Both the position numbers and the translations under genes were made by a program. A DNA stretch of 64,000 bases. Source: Jackrogersella multiformis (lineage: Eukaryota > Ascomycota > Sordariomycetes > Xylariales > Hypoxylaceae). The DNA lies in assembly GCA_902806575.1 (NCBI GenBank), contig CADCXD010000011.1, positions 372,001 through 436,000 of the forward strand, written 5' to 3'. This document shows, in pieces, positions 37,327 to 50,273 of the stretch. The notes beneath the pieces were generated by a model. The model made no database searches. It was not told the origin of the DNA and saw only the letters and a program-made list of their open reading frames with translations. Numbering within the stretch: position 1 is the stretch's first letter; every line of letters begins with the position of its first letter.

Positions 37327-38867
37327 ATGACCAAGTCATCGTCGGGAAACGTTGTGTTCAACGTGTTGAAGATCGTTGCAGTTGACGGCGAAAGAGGGCC
37401 TAGACTGGGTTGCCTAGCCCTTCCAAAGCGAAAATCTATCGATACACCCAACTATTTTGGCATTTCATCGCGAGGTGCCATCCCGCATATGACCCCGGAT
37501 ATCATTGCCAAGCATACTGAACTAAATGGTTCATATATGGCCTTGGAAGACTGTAAGTAAGGGATGTCTCTAAATATTCATCTTCCATCTCATTAATATG
37601 ACATCCAGTCGTTGAAAAGTCCCAGAAGAGAGTCGTGCCCGCTATCTATAACATAGAATCAAATGGGACCGAGTCTTTACATGCATATACTGCCACGCCT
37701 ACGTCAGTGGCCACGGTGCTTGGTGCCCGACGGCATCCTGCAGTGATTGCCCCCATGGGCAACGGGAAAGACTATATCTCTATTTATACATCCACCGGGT
37801 TCCAGCAGTTGAAGAACAAAGACTATTGCCGTGCCGTTGAGAGGCTACAACCAGACATCGCCATCCCCCTTGCCGACTTGACCTTTGGTAATTCGCATAT
37901 TAGGAATAAGCTTCCGACTCCGAAGCGGCAACTTCGAATGGTAGAGCGGACAGAAGATTGGTTAGGCGAATTCATCAAATTGAGAAGTGATGAAAGTGAC
38001 AGCAACAGTGCGAAGCCTTCTCTCTTCGCCCCATTGCTGCCAGTCTCATATCCGACGCAATGGGCCTATATAAACAGCCTATCACAAGACCACGTCGAAC
38101 ACCTGTCCGGACTAGCAGTTTACGATGCAGATATTCTTCTAGACTTGAGCAAACATCATGCTTTAGCTCCGTTACCGCGTATGTCTATGGACTTCATCAC
38201 ATCACCCCATGAAATTCTGCGACAAATTCGACTAGGACTTGATATATTTACGGTGCCGTTCATTAACACTGCCTCGGATGCTGGAATTGCTCTCACCTTT
38301 TCATTTCCGCCGCCATCTTCAGAAATCTCAGGTTCACAGCCGTTGGGAATAGATATGTGGTCAGAGGATCATCAGGTGTCGGTAAAGCCGCTAGCAGACG
38401 GATGTGAATGCTATTCCTGCACCAAACATCACCGGGCTTATCTCCAACATCTGCTGAATGCCAAGGAAATGCTTGGGTGGACACTTCTCCAAGTCCATAA
38501 TCACCATGTCCTAAATGATTTCTTCAAGGGGATTCGAGCCACACTTAAAGCAGAGCCCTCGACGTTCGAACGAGATTGCGAAATATTTTCTAAGGCGTAC
38601 GAGTCTGAGCTTCCAAAGGGTACTGGTGAACGGCCGCGGGCTCGAGGATATCATTTTAAGGCCGAGGGAGGACAGCCCAGGATGAACCGGCCGGCTTGGG
38701 AGAAGTACGGTGAAGATGGGACCGAAGACCCGGCGTTAGCTGGAGAGATGGCAGGACTTGCTGTGACAGGGGCGACCGCAGAAGGAGTTGAGACTCCAGT
38801 CGTCCCCGATGCTAACGCCGATGCTAAAGACCTAGACAAGAAAGGCTTTGCAGAAATAGATCGATGA
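37327..38867 (+). CDS. Queuine tRNA-ribosyltransferase accessory subunit 2 (QTRT2/QTRTD1)
   Basis: Exons 37327-37552 and 37609-38867 give 494 residues. The N-terminus GPRLGCLALP, NYFGISSRGAIPHMTPDII is typical of the eukaryotic accessory subunit, as is the middle DYCRAVERLQPDIAIPLADL. The zinc site is C341-E-C343-Y-S-C346 followed by a histidine in TLLQVHNHH. QTRT2 dimerises with the catalytic QTRT1 to exchange G34 for salvaged queuine in tRNAs with GUN anticodons, on the mitochondrial surface or in the cytosol. Being the accessory paralogue, it lacks a full catalytic set. The C-terminus is a low-complexity, Ala/Glu/Asp-rich tail. Confidence 0.94.
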
Positions 38868-39143
38868 GCCATTGAAAGCTCCACGCAATGGTTAAGTATC
38901 CTATCGCGTTGGGTTTGTTAATTTTGGCTGGAACTTAGCGTACGGATCGATCGACCTATTTATATGCTCATGAAGCATGAATGGCGAAATCGTTCGACAT
39001 AGAGCAGACCAACTTCTTGAAATCAGGATGCGGATCTATCCGATCGTCAAGTTATCATCCAATGATACCTCCCCCGGCAAGCAGTTGTGAAGTGTTATTC
39101 CCGATAACTTAGAACACCAGGCGAGATCCCATCTATTAATGAG

Positions 39144-39375
39144 AACAGGTTCGATTCCTGTTAGCGCTCTTGGTATCTCGCTGGTAGCTCAATTGGAACC
39201 AAGGTCCGGATCTGCATGTGAAGACTACTAGCTCATTTCATACTACTGCAGTACGGATGTTCCCGATAACTCTAGAATACTTAGTCCTTCAGATCACAAA
39301 TCAGAATGAATAAAACTAACATATCAATCACGTTCCCCCAAAGTTAGGATTCGATCCCCGAGCTGAATTCTTTTT
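39144..39375 (+). other. tRNA-derived or Pol III-like sequence (B box, A box, second B box, T5)
   Basis: A perfect T-arm-like hairpin, AACAGG-TTCGATT-CCTGTT, at 39144-39162 includes an exact B-box match GGTTCGATTCC (39148-39158). An A-box match TAGCTCAATTGG follows at 39185-39196. A second B-like GGATTCGATCC lies at 39347-39357, and TTTTT at 39371-39375. No full cloverleaf can be folded: the D-stem and acceptor strands do not pair. It could be tRNA fragments, a decayed SINE, or an unusual Pol III transcript. Not a confident RNA gene. Confidence 0.35.
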
Positions 39376-40164
39376 AATTTCATTTATTTAATCCCCTCCT
39401 GCCTATCCCATGTTGCATTCGTGTACACACGTGTCTGTCGTTATCGGCGGCAGCCCGGCTAGCCGGGAGGATTTCCTCGATTTGGAGACATAACCAATCA
39501 TGATAGCTAATTCAACCCACGTTCTCCGGCCCTTATAGACCGGACTAGAAGATATCCCCACATTCAACTTCGACATCTTCCATGCTTTAGATTTCAGCAA
39601 ACATGACAAGGAGGTCATCACTTCTTAATGTAGTATTCAGGAGAGAACATTAACAAATAATGTGCCAATAACGAACGACAAGAATTGCAACTGTCTCATA
39701 TTTTACTGTCCAATCAAGTCAAATCCTATCTTTCAGCTCATTCCAAACTTCTTCAGGCACACAAGCAGTAGCTAGCAGATATGACTACTTCCTAGATTCG
39801 GGGACCAGGGGACTAACAGCGAACATCCGAACTCACGTATCTCTCATACTCTTTCAAGCTATCATCCTCACCGAGAGCTAACGCGCTTACCGGACACGTG
39901 CGATGAATTCATGCACGACCGCTGCTTCAACGGCGGCGCCGCCGTTATCGTCCAGCGCCGGAGATTTCAATATAGATAACCAATTACAACCTGGTTTCTC
40001 CTCCACCGCCAAGATCGCAGCGCTTGAAATTTACGCACCTAGGAAAAGCCAAGGCCCTGCCGACCTTCCAATGCAAGACAAGTAGCACCATGGATCAGCT
40101 AAACGCGTGGACCGCGATGTAGATACAAACTGCATGCTAGCAGCGGGCTAGCCTTGGCATATGC

Positions 40165-40171
40165 TATATAA
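40165..40171 (+). promoter_or_regulatory. TATA box of the alkaline phosphatase gene
   Basis: TATATAA, 92 bp upstream of the ATG at 40257, in a short promoter after the gene-free gap. Supported by sequence and distance only. Confidence 0.45.
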
Positions 40172-40256
40172 TGCCTAGGCCTCCCAAACTCTACATTAAC
40201 GGGTATCCGTGTTCTCGTCGCGCTGAAGTTCGGTCTCCTAGTAACCGAGAGTCATT

Positions 40257-42530
40257 ATGGGTAAACTCAGCTCTCTCACGGTGGTGGCGGCATCCCTATC
40301 TGGCGTCGTTGCCCAGACCTTCCAGCGACTCGGAGCCTGCCCTGATCTAGGTTGCGTGTTGCCGCCCGACCAGTCTGACTTCCTACCGGGCCAATACTTC
40401 GACCTTCGTCTCGAAGTACACGCTCCTGTCAACGGCTCGGAAGCATTCAACAACGGCAAGCCGGACGAGAGCTTCTCTGTCACGATCGCCAAGGAGGGCG
40501 GCGAGGCCAAGAGCATCACCGAGTTCTTCGACGTCTCTGAACCCGAGCTCGAGAGGTGGGATTTTAAGTGGTACGAGGACCTCTTCGCCCGGGACGCACA
40601 CTCGCCATCCGTCGTCAATGTCGCGTCGAAGATCTACCGGAGACTCGCCATCTACGAGCCCGGAAACTACGTTGTCTCTCTGAGCTACTATGACGGTCAG
40701 TCGACGACAGCTAACTGGGTTGTGCGACCCCTGGCCACTAAGAAGAGGGCTAAGAATGTGATTCTCTTCATTGGTATGATTATTGAATTGGTTAATAAGG
40801 GGTGTGAGGCTGACGCTGGATAGGTGACGGCATGACTACGAACATGATTACTGCTGCTCGTCTTCTCGGCCACAAGAGCATCAACGGAAAGTACCAGTCT
40901 CTGCTGCAGTTGGACAAATTCCCCGTGTTGGGGCACCAAATGGTATGCCCATAGATCCAGTCAAGATTCTAGGGCACTGAGCTTTTGAATCTACAAACCA
41001 ACACAATACTAACGTCTCTTTCTAGACCCATTCCATCGACAGCTTCATCACTGATAGTGCCAACTCCGCATCCGCACTCTATACTGGACATAAAAGTACA
41101 TCTAATGCTATGGGGTAAGCATTCCGATATATAGTCTTAGACTTTAGTATTGGCTTTTTTACTAATCTCTTCGAAGCGTCTACGTTGATTCATCTGCCAA
41201 CTTCTTCGACGACCCTAAAATCGAGACTATTGTTGAGCTACTAAAGCGCACTTGGGTAAGCAGTAGACAGTTAAACTTGATACCCCCAAGTTCTTCAATA
41301 TTGCCTGTCATACTAACATCATTATAGGATTCTGCTTGGGGCGCCGTCTCTACCGCAGCCATCGCTGATGCCACACCCATTGCTCTCACCGGCCATAGCC
41401 GATCTCGATATGCCTATGGCTCTCTCGTCGACCAAGGCCTAAACTCAGTTACCAACTACTCCTGGACCGACCACAAAGGCCCCGACGTCTGGTTCGGCGG
41501 AGGCGCCGAGCAGTTCAACCCCGGATCAGGCAGCTACCAGGGCAAAGACTACTACGAAGAGTTCGCGAACGCGGGCTACGAAATCAGCCTGAACAAGACC
41601 TCCCTGCTCGAACTCGGGAACAGCAGCAGGGCCCTCGGCATCTTCTGCCAGTCGCACTTCCCCGTCTGGCTCGACCGCAACGTCTTCACGGACAACCTAG
41701 CGACCTTCAAGAACGACCCGCTCGGGTCTAAAAACCCCGCCCTCGACCTCCCCGGCCTCAAGGACATGACCCTCAAGGCCGTCGACATCCTGCACGCGCG
41801 CGGCGGCGACAAGGGCTTCTTCCTGATGTCGGAGGGCGCGTCCATCGACAAGCAGATGCACGCGCTGGACTACGACCGCGCGCTCGGCGACCTCCTCGAG
41901 CTCGACGACACGGTGCGCGCCACCGTGGCGCACCTCGAGGCGCTCGGCGAGCTGGAGAGCACCCTCGTGCTCGTGACGTCGGACCACGGCCACGGCTTCG
42001 ACGTGTACGGCGGCGTCGACACGGCGTACCTGTCGGCGCAGGCCACGGACCGCGAGAAGCGCCGCGCCGTCGGCACGTACGAGCAGTCCGGGCTGTCGCA
42101 GTACACGGTGCCGGCCGAGGGCGTGTCCTACGGCACCGGCCCCCACTTCCCCGTCAACTGGGACCCGCGCTACACGCTGGCGCAGGGCTTCAGCGCCAAC
42201 CCCGACCGCCGCGAGGACTTCCGCGTCCACAAGGCCCCGCGCAAGGTCGTGGCGAGCACCCCCGGCTTCGCCGCCACCGACATGTTCGTCGACGCCAAGG
42301 ACAGCCCCGACGGCTTCGTCGTCAACGGCACGCTGCCTGTCACCGAGACTTCCGGCGTGCACTCCCTGACCGACGTCGCGGTGTTTGCTATGGGCCCCTG
42401 CCAGGAGATGTTCGCGGGCGTGTACGGCAATATCGATATCTTCTACAAGATGGCTACGTGTCTTGGGCTCGCGCGCCCTGATGACAAGACCCCGACGGAT
42501 CCGGGGAATGGGTGTAAGGGGAAGCGTTGA
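40257..42530 (+). CDS. Secreted alkaline phosphatase
   Basis: Five exons, 40257-40773, 40824-40942, 41026-41114, 41177-41255 and 41328-42530, close to 668 residues. A signal peptide (about residues 1-19, ending GVVA|Q) leads to an N-terminal extension of about 150 residues. The alkaline phosphatase domain then begins at KNVILFIGDGMTTNM (Asp metal ligand; intron inside GDG). The nucleophile is S223 in FITDSANSASALYTGH. Other metal and active-site segments are FLMSEGASIDKQMHALD, VTSDHGHGFDVYG and SGVHSLTDVAVFA. It hydrolyses phosphate monoesters outside the cell or in the vacuole. There is no obvious GPI signal; the tail is hydrophilic. The last exon is strongly GC-rich. Confidence 0.95.
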
Positions 42531-43855
42531 CGTGAACATGAAAGAAAATAAAAAGGGGGTGGTGTAATGAGTACATATGTGGGACGAGGCATGAAAAGCG
42601 GAAAAGCGGAAAAGCGTCGTGACGTAACGAGGTATTTTCTTGTATATATAATATTAATGTTAATGTAAACATTGAGAAGAGCCGTTGTTTTCTACTCGGT
42701 ACCAGGTAGACATTCCTCTGAGGTTGGAGATTTTGGCCGAGGAGGCCGTCTAGTTACGCTATGATCCTCTGAGAACGTTCCGGTATATTAATAAGCCTTG
42801 AAAAATACGATTTTGAAAGATCGGAACTTGTCACATAAAAAGAAAATATCCGTACATGGTTAACCCCCTTTTATGCTTCATTACCAAGGTGCTTAACTGG
42901 GCCCATATTTAAGTTCATTTCTCCCAATTTTCTATCATATTGACATCTAGTTCGAAGAAAACCGGAACCATAAGCGTTGTAAGGGGTCGGTGAGCGACAA
43001 CAAGGAGCAGAGCAGAGCCCAGTTGAGAGGTTTTTCTAGGTAGCGATCTTTCAGCTGAAGACCGTTAAATGTTACTAATTGGGCATTATAAGTTCGAGGT
43101 TTCATCCTGACCAACCCCTAATCATGATCAGGCACAAGTCTATCATGTGATCCATCTAACCAATAGGTAACAAAAGGTAGGTATTAATGTTTGAATGCAG
43201 AAGAAAAATAATCAAATTTCCATATATTTCAAAATTGCAAACGCTTAAAATTTGTATAGTTAAGCTTCAATAACAAATTAGAAGCCCTGGTTAGAAAGGA
43301 GCTTACAAGGTGCTGCGTATATGTATAAGAAATAGGGGCTAACCGTATTTAACCGTCATCTTTCGCCCCTTTCTACGTAACCCCCTTTTCAAATATTTAC
43401 TTGCAAAAATAAATAGTATATAAATCCGATCAACCTAGTTCCAGCTAAAATTCTCTATTACTTCTTTCCAATTTTATTTTTTGGATACTCGACAAGAATA
43501 AAGCACACTAGCTATTTCTCATCTGTTATGTTCTCTATTGGGGTAAAATATCTAACACGATCATACTAGGGAGTCTTTAAGATACTGTAGCTGTTAAAAC
43601 GGAGTTTTAAGTATATATCAATACCATCATGAATATGATTGGGGGCTTTTTTTTATGAAAGAATATATATTGCTTTATGCTTCTTTATGACAATGGAGAA
43701 CTTCATAACTGAAATAATGTACATCTGTCTCGAGAAGTTTAGAAGCGAGTGACAAGAACAAAACCAAAACCACCAACTCAACCCTGTTCTCCTCCATATG
43801 ATTTCCTTGGCCATCGTGGTCCTAGTTCCTATAATTCCATCATATAGCTTCCCAT
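42531..43855. other. Intergenic region
   Basis: AT-rich 3' flanks of two convergent genes. A GAAAAGCGGAAAAGCG tandem lies near 42593-42616. No gene seen. Confidence 0.5.
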
Positions 43856-44284
43856 CTACTGGCAGTAACCGTGCTGAACAATATCGTGCTGGCTGCCGTG
43901 GCAGGTGATCTTCCTGCCGTTCTTGCCGTTGGAGCCGCAAGACAGGACCTTGGAACCGTCGCTTCCGTGGACGCTACGGGGCTCGTTGCCGCTGCAGTCG
44001 GCGAGCGACAGCTGCTGGCCCTTGAGGTTGAAGCTCCGGCCGCAGGGCGAAGAGGTGAGCACGGCTAGTTCGATAGCGGCAGGGCAGGCGCTCTCGCCCT
44101 CGACCCAGACCACCCAGTGGTTGGTCTGGTCGTGGTTCTGCAGCTCCTGACCCCAGCCCACCTTGAAGTTCGGAATGGGAGCACGCGCCTCGAGGTCCGC
44201 CTGAGGAGCGGGCGACATGCCTGGGGCCGCCAGGGAAGACGCGGCGAGGGAAAGGGTGAGGAGGGTGCTCTTGGTGAACTGCAT
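43856..44284 (-). CDS. Small cysteine-rich secreted protein
   Basis: Intronless, 142 residues. A clear signal peptide (MQFTKSTLLTLSLAASSLAA) is followed by a Pro/Ala-rich propeptide-like stretch to DLEARAP. The mature domain has six cysteines (SAC, SPC, ADC, LSC, ITC and the terminal YC), an even number consistent with three disulfides. The motif NHWVVWVEGESAC sits early in the domain. I do not recognise a named family; a similar layout is common among secreted fungal proteins, including candidate effectors. A TATA box lies about 150 bp upstream. Start: the only ATG giving a signal peptide. Confidence 0.85.
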   Translation of the reverse strand: MQFTKSTLLTLSLAASSLAAPGMSPAPQADLEARAPIPNFKVGWGQELQNHDQTNHWVVWVEGESACPAAIELAVLTSSPCGRSFNLKGQQLSLADCSGNEPRSVHGSDGSKVLSCGSNGKNGRKITCHGSQHDIVQHGYCQ

Positions 44285-46843
44285 TTTGACGAAGAGGGAA
44301 GTTCGAGGGTTAAAATCGAAGGTCTTCGGCGGTTTGAGGTTTAGATGAGTTCGAGGAAGTCTTCGTAGATGTGAATTTGACTGTTGGGTGGTGATGAGTG
44401 ATAATTCGACAGGAAAACTGATGGGAGATGTCCCCTTTATACTGTTCTGTATACCTTCAGGAACATTGCTTCCTTAGCTTTAGCCCTACATTATCCAAAT
44501 TACATCACTTTCGACAAGTCGATCCTCCTACCACTTTGTACAGCTGTAATAAAACAGCTTGAATTTGCCGTCACACAACAACCACACGATCATCAGCATA
44601 GCCCTCGCCTCACATACCTAGCTACGTCCCTGCCAATCGTACCTCTCCACTTCCCATATCCAGCCGTCGACCTCCTATAACGGTAATGCTGCTGCCTAGT
44701 ACCACGATATTATGAAGTCCTAGGTTAGACTATTCATAGTATAGTAAAGTAAGCAGCTAATTTACAATACACGCCTTTGGGAATCTGGGTACCTTTCTTG
44801 CATTCTAGTGTCTTTTCAAAAAGGCTATCTTAGACCTTACTATCTCTTCTTAATAGCCCATCCTAATCTTATTATCATGGCTGTCGTTATCGTTGTAGAT
44901 CAGAGCTACCAAGGGCGCCTATACATGTCTTTACATAAACATTCGTCCTGAGACGGGCCATCCTTTTTGAGACCAAGAAGTATATTCTCTAGAGGGTTTA
45001 TGGGACGTTATACGTTATCTAATCGTACCGTCTGATATAATTTTAGGTTGGACCTGTCAGCTGACGTTCTAGCGAGCAACTCAGCTCCACGAGAGGACTT
45101 GGTGGATTTAAGATTAATATGCGAACCGTGCTACTATGTAAGGGTAAGTGCCCATATGGGTTAAGTGTCAACCTACAGTAGGACTATCTCCAGGAGAAGT
45201 CTTCTCGTTGAGTTGTTCAAGTCCTTCTAGGACTTCTATTCTATGAAATTAGCTAATACCTACTTTATATGCATTATATATAGTATCTGACGTACATCAT
45301 CCTCCGAGTCGGTACATGCCAAGCCAATGCTAAAACCTACCAGCTGAAAACTTCAATTTCATATATATAGCCAGTTCATTAGTAATGACAGATTAAATAT
45401 AGCACCAATAGATATCTAAGTGCTCTCCCCTGGTGAATGAAAAGCGTTCGTACTTAACTGGGATTCATAACGAAGTACACACGTATGAACTTTGTAAGTG
45501 GTAAGTATCTACAATAAGGAGTCAACGAAATACCGATGTCTACGCCGTATTCAATTCGACAAAGAGCGTCAGTACAGCCTTACACAGCTTTGTGGGGTAG
45601 AAATTCCATCGAAAAAGCTGAGAAGCATAATTACCTAGGTATGTCTGGGGTCTATCTTACTGCATAAGTCTGGATTCTCCAGTTTCAAACTAAGCAATAG
45701 TAGACTTCATATTAGCCTTACGTATGGATATAACCTGTATCCCTGCTTCGATGGGCGGTTCGATATTGGAGCGTTAAAGCTTAGATCACTCCTTATTTTC
45801 AGCTCTTGCAGATCACTATTATATGACGTAAATTGTCAGCCAATAGTCTCGTGAAACAATAATTATATAGGCTAATAAGATTGCCCATCTTCCTATACGT
45901 GAAGGTATACTACTTGCGGCTTCAACTTTAATTCCGCTGCGCCGTATCATAGCCACCACAATGACGGCAACAAGGGGCAAGCTAAAAGGCTTAAACGAGT
46001 ACGGCGTATGCCGGCAGTTACGGGCATTATTAATTTAGCTCGGAGTTCCTAGAGCGGACCATAACGAGGTTCGTTCTGACATAAGATATAAGTATGGGGA
46101 GAAGTTTCATGCTCTTGATAGCCTGTCATCATCGTCTCAGCACGCCGCCCTATCTGCCTACACGTGTATGCCAAGCGTTAGGACCGCTTCACTAATCTAT
46201 CCAATCCAATCACTCGACGATTGAAACAATTCCTTAAACGATTAAGCGATTTCCTATATTAACCATGGTTAAGTAGCTAACCTAGCGTAGAAAGGATCAG
46301 AGAATCGTGCTGACTTGGAGCAAACGAGTGGCTGGATCCAGCTCCATCGATTCCTTCCGAAGTCGGGACGGCGAGAACAAATACAGCGAGGCCGAATCTT
46401 GCCCGGGACAATACTTCATGTGTGATTTAAGCAACGGGTGGCTAGGAAATGGGGCTCACGGTTATCACTGGATTCCCCAAGAGCTAGATAAATATACGTA
46501 GCTTCTCACCACTATTTTACCCCTATTACTTAGGTGTCCGTCAGATCAGAACATATTCGGATCAAGTAATCTTACGGCCATGTAAGGACCACTGCTTGCC
46601 TTGATTCATGTTGGTTGAAAGACTGTAATCAGTCGTACGCGAACTCTCCCTGAGATCCACATATATAAACAGTCGATGCCGATGATATTACCGTGATTAT
46701 CTCGGCTTTGCGACTTGGTGACTCCTAATGTGTAGAGAGAGTCTGAACACCGAGAAGAGCACGAATCAATGACCGATGTGATCCACTCTTCAGGTATTCG
46801 GGTATCTAGATCTATCATCGTCAAGAAGAGCCCCGCCTTGACA
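44285..46843. other. Long gene-free interval (2.6 kb)
   Basis: No gene supported on either strand. The frames at 46307-46501 and 46606-46824 are short and without similarity. One exact TACCTAGGTA lies at 45632-45641. Composition is ordinary, not RIP-like. Confidence 0.55.
44434..44441 (-). promoter_or_regulatory. TATA box of the small secreted protein gene
   Basis: Minus-strand TATAAAGG, 150 bp upstream of the ATG at 44284. A strong match in a promoter expected to be regulated. Confidence 0.45.
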
Positions 46844-47852
46844 TCAAGCCGTGGGTAGAGATGGTCGTTTATCGCTCATCATCTTTCGATAAGAGGCAAC
46901 AATGTCATCTCTGACAGTTTGCAATTCCTCTCTCCGTCGCAAGCTTCCTGCAGACTTCGGGATACCACCAACATTCACTACGGCGCCTCCGACGGTTATC
47001 TTCCTCTGCGGCTTGACGGTAAACTCGGGCGGCGCCTTAACAACATCGTGAAGACCCGGCTTTGTTTCGCCACGCTTCTTCTTTAACGCCTCCCACGGAT
47101 CGTCGTCCCCGTCGGCCACTTCGCCGAGATACTTGGTTCTCTTTCCCTTCTTCTTTCCTTTGCCGCCGCCTTGCGAGTCGAGCTTCCACGTGACGCCTTG
47201 TTCTTCTTCCTCCAATTCTTGCTCTGCTTGGAGTTCTAGCTCGTCCTCTTTCTTCTCCTTCGCTTTTCGCTCTTCCTCCCTCCATTCGTCATACATCTTT
47301 TGCATTTTCCTCTCCTTCTTGGTCTGCCATGTCTTGAGCCCCAGAGGGTCCTTGCCGTTCCTGACTGACTTGGTGATCAATCCGCCGACGGGAAGTGCAG
47401 CGTCCACCCGTGCCGCAAATTCCGACATGCGTTCGCCAGGTTTAATTGTAGGAAGCTGCCGTATATCTTTGGTATCGGCATCGGGATTCGACACAACAGT
47501 CGCTTTCTTCTTCTTCTTGTTCTTCCCAGTTGGCTCGTCACCATTGTCCAATCCAGAGCGCGGTTTCTTGCCTCCGGCGAAGGCCATTAATCGCTTGAAC
47601 GCGCGAGGCGCATCGTCCTTCTTTATCGCATCTCGCTTCCGCTTCAGGTTCTTTCCTGCCTGATTGGTATCCTTTTTCTTTGTGTCGGCTTTTTGTGATT
47701 GCGATTTTACAGGTAGTGATTTTGCGATTTGCGACGGCGGTAGATCGTATCTAAGAAGCAAAGTCAGCTGGACCTAGACGCAAAATGTTGTTGCAGCATT
47801 ACAATACTCACGTAGAAGGGTCCTTTTCTCTGCGCGTATGTTTATGAGGCAT
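46844..47852 (-). CDS. Lysine-rich CCDC137-like conserved fungal protein
   Basis: Exons 47852-47812 and 47750-46844 give 315 residues. The start MPHKHTRREKDPSTYDLPPSQIAK, split by the intron after ST, marks a conserved fungal family related to CCDC137. The body is highly charged, with Lys-rich stretches (GKNKKKKKATV, KGKKKGKRTKYLG) that could act as nuclear or nucleolar localisation signals. A coiled coil covers about 165-215 (KKERKMQKMYDEWREEERKA). The middle RMSEFAARVDAALPVGGL is the conserved core. No enzymatic domain is visible. A nucleolar or ribosome-related role is inferred from composition only; some databases label relatives as urease accessory proteins without clear basis. Confidence 0.88.
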
Positions 47853-48565
47853 CTTGACCTAGATTGGGCTAGTCTAACAAGCCGATGAGAAGTTGTTGTA
47901 GGGTGGACAGTGAACGGTAGACGGTATCAAGGTAGTTGAATGTTCAAGGTCTGATAAGATTCTGGTGACACTCCGAAAAATTTGAAACTGTCGGATAAGC
48001 TAGGTACCTAGGTAGATAACGTTGCCCCATATATGTCACATATCCCTCTAACTTTAAACGGCTTAGCTCGCTGTATTAAATTTAGCATGGAGTTGCCGGC
48101 GTTAAGCTTTCCCGCCAATCCCTGAGCTCCAGCTTCCAAGGTTCTGAGCTTATTTAATGTCAGCTCCTATTAAATTGTCATTCCTTTGATTCCTTTAAAT
48201 CCTTCAACTTCAATATTTAGGACACATATAACCACCTCTCTTAACTACAAAGCTAGCCCAGGTCATCTCGAACAGGCTGCCTTCCCATCTCCGCTGCTAA
48301 ACGATGATATGTATCCTGGAACTCCCATCATTAACAGTGTATATTTCTAATGCATATGCTGCAACTCTCGAATCCTGATTGTCGAGCCCCATTGACGTCA
48401 GACCTATGCCAAAGGGCAAAAGGAGTAATCGATTCGAACCAACCACCGTATTAGACAACTAGCCCACCCAACCTATCCTATTATAAGCGTGCCGTTTGTT
48501 TTTGTTCGTCCCGACGCCCTATCATTTTACCCCGGCAGAAATAACATCCAGCTGGTTTTATAAAC
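47853..48565. other. Divergent promoter between the CCDC137-like and Aim6-like genes
   Basis: No gene seen. TAGGTACCTAGGTAGATA occurs at 48001-48018, including an exact TACCTAGGTA at 48005-48014. Confidence 0.5.
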
Positions 48566-49826
48566 ATGGGAAGCAATTCACACCCTGAGAAGAAGTTGTC
48601 GTTAAGTAATCTCTGGAACCGACGACGCGATCATGACTATGTGCCTGTTGATGGTGCCGAGGAAAACGAATATCCTCTAGGGGCTGTTGATTCAAGAAGA
48701 ATAGAGTCGACAGAAAGTATAACACGACGCACCCCAAAAAGGCGATGCTGGCAAGGTTGTCTCACATCTAGTAGTATATGGGGTTTGACTATATTGTAGG
48801 CGCAGATACCAAGACGTGGTCCACATCAACTGTTCATAACTAACCTGAAGATCTAGAGCTGCTATCTTGCTCATAAACTTGATTCTTTCCATTGCTAGGA
48901 ACATATGGGGTATAGAAGACGACCCAGACAAAATCTTCGGTAACTGGGGAAAGCCAGGCACGGAAACCGAAGGGTTGGCCTGGTATCCTACAGACTTTCT
49001 CCGAGACGTCGTGCCGATCCGGTGTCATTCCCATAATGACTACTGGCGTAAGGTGCCTCTCTTCTCGGCTCTGCATGTCGGTTGCATCGGGACCGAGGCG
49101 GATGTCTGGCTTTTTGACAATGATCCCGAACTCTACGTTGGTCACGATACCGCCGCGTTGACTCCGAATCGAACCTTCCAATCCCTCTATGTGAATCCCT
49201 TGGTGGACTTGCTCAACCGGACGAACCCGCAGACGCAGTTCTACAATGATACACGCCGTGGCGTCTTCGATTATGATCCGGAACAGACGGTCATACTTTT
49301 GGTGGATTTGAAGACTAACGGGGCCAAGACTTGGCCGCATGTCCTAGCCCAACTAGAACCTCTGCGATCTAGGGGCTGGCTAACTTTCTTCAAGGATGGA
49401 GTTATCCACGAGCGCCAAGTAACCGTCGTGGGCACAGGAAACACGCCGTTCGATCTAGTGGTGGAGAACTCGACATACAGAGACGTCTTCTTCGATGCAC
49501 CGCTAGCAGATATGTGGGAAGATCCCGATGCTCCAGACTCGGCAGCCGCAAAGGAACCCATATATAATGAGACGAATTCATTTTATGCTAGCACAAACTT
49601 TGGGGCAACCTTGGGATACCTTTTCACCGGGTTCGGCGATGCTGAACTGCGCACGATCCGTGGTCAAATCAAAGGCGCTCATCGAAGAGGGCTTAAGGTC
49701 AGGTATTGGGAAACGCCTAGCTGGCCGATCAGTCTTCGGAATAAAGTCTGGCACACTTTGATGGAAGAGGGTGCGGATATCCTGAATGTGGATGATTTGA
49801 GGAGCGCTTCAAAGGAGGAGTGGTAA
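48566..49826 (+). CDS. Aim6-like PLC-type phosphodiesterase, membrane anchored
   Basis: Exons 48566-48795 and 48857-49826 give 399 residues. A cytosolic basic N-terminus of about 70 residues precedes a single membrane helix formed across the intron (GLTILAAILLINLILSIA). The lumenal domain is a PLC-like TIM-barrel phosphodiesterase related to yeast altered inheritance of mitochondria protein 6. It has RCHSHNDYWRKVPLFSAL (two His), GTEADVWLFDND, LYVGHD, ILLVDLKTNG and ADILNVDDL. The substrate is unknown in the family. Phases close exactly, and a CTAAC branch site precedes the CTAG acceptor. Confidence 0.92.
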
Positions 49827-50273
49827 ACCAGGTTCGATGAAGCACCTCGAAATATGAGGTGCCTGTATATATATTATATTTGGTACGGCTATCTTAGCTT
49901 GCGCGGTGTGATTTGGATGCTAAGGTAGGTAGGTATAGATGAGGTATATAATACTTATAAGAGAAGAGTTATCGCTAGTGATGTTCGTATCAATATACCT
50001 AGGGGTAGTTATCTATGTCCTGGTCATATCACCTAAAATGGTAGGCACCTTCTATGTAGGTCGTCAACTTAGCTTGAAAGCTCCACTTGACAAGGGGAGA
50101 ATTAATGGCCGGGCTGCCGGGGTAGCTAGAGCGGACCGTCCCCGCTATTACGTAGTCGGGAAAGTCAATTTAACAGTTGCAAGGTTGCCCCTCCAAATTC
50201 TTCTCAATGTTAAAGCTTCAACTTGAACAACAAGCTTTCAAGCATTCCTCTTCTTTGATTAAAGCTCCCAGAT
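49827..50273. other. Intergenic region
   Basis: Contains GGTAGGTAGGTA near 49924 and no supported gene. The open frame 49939-50226 is not convincing. Confidence 0.5.

Larger units (their letters stand above)
38868..40256. other. Intergenic region with tRNA-like box elements
   Basis: No protein gene is supported. It contains tRNA-like B- and A-box sequences and a T-run at 39144-39375 (separate entry). A near repeat, CCCGATAACTTAGAA versus CCCGATAACTCTAGAA, occurs at about 39101 and 39263. The TATA-like element of the phosphatase gene lies near its end. Confidence 0.5.
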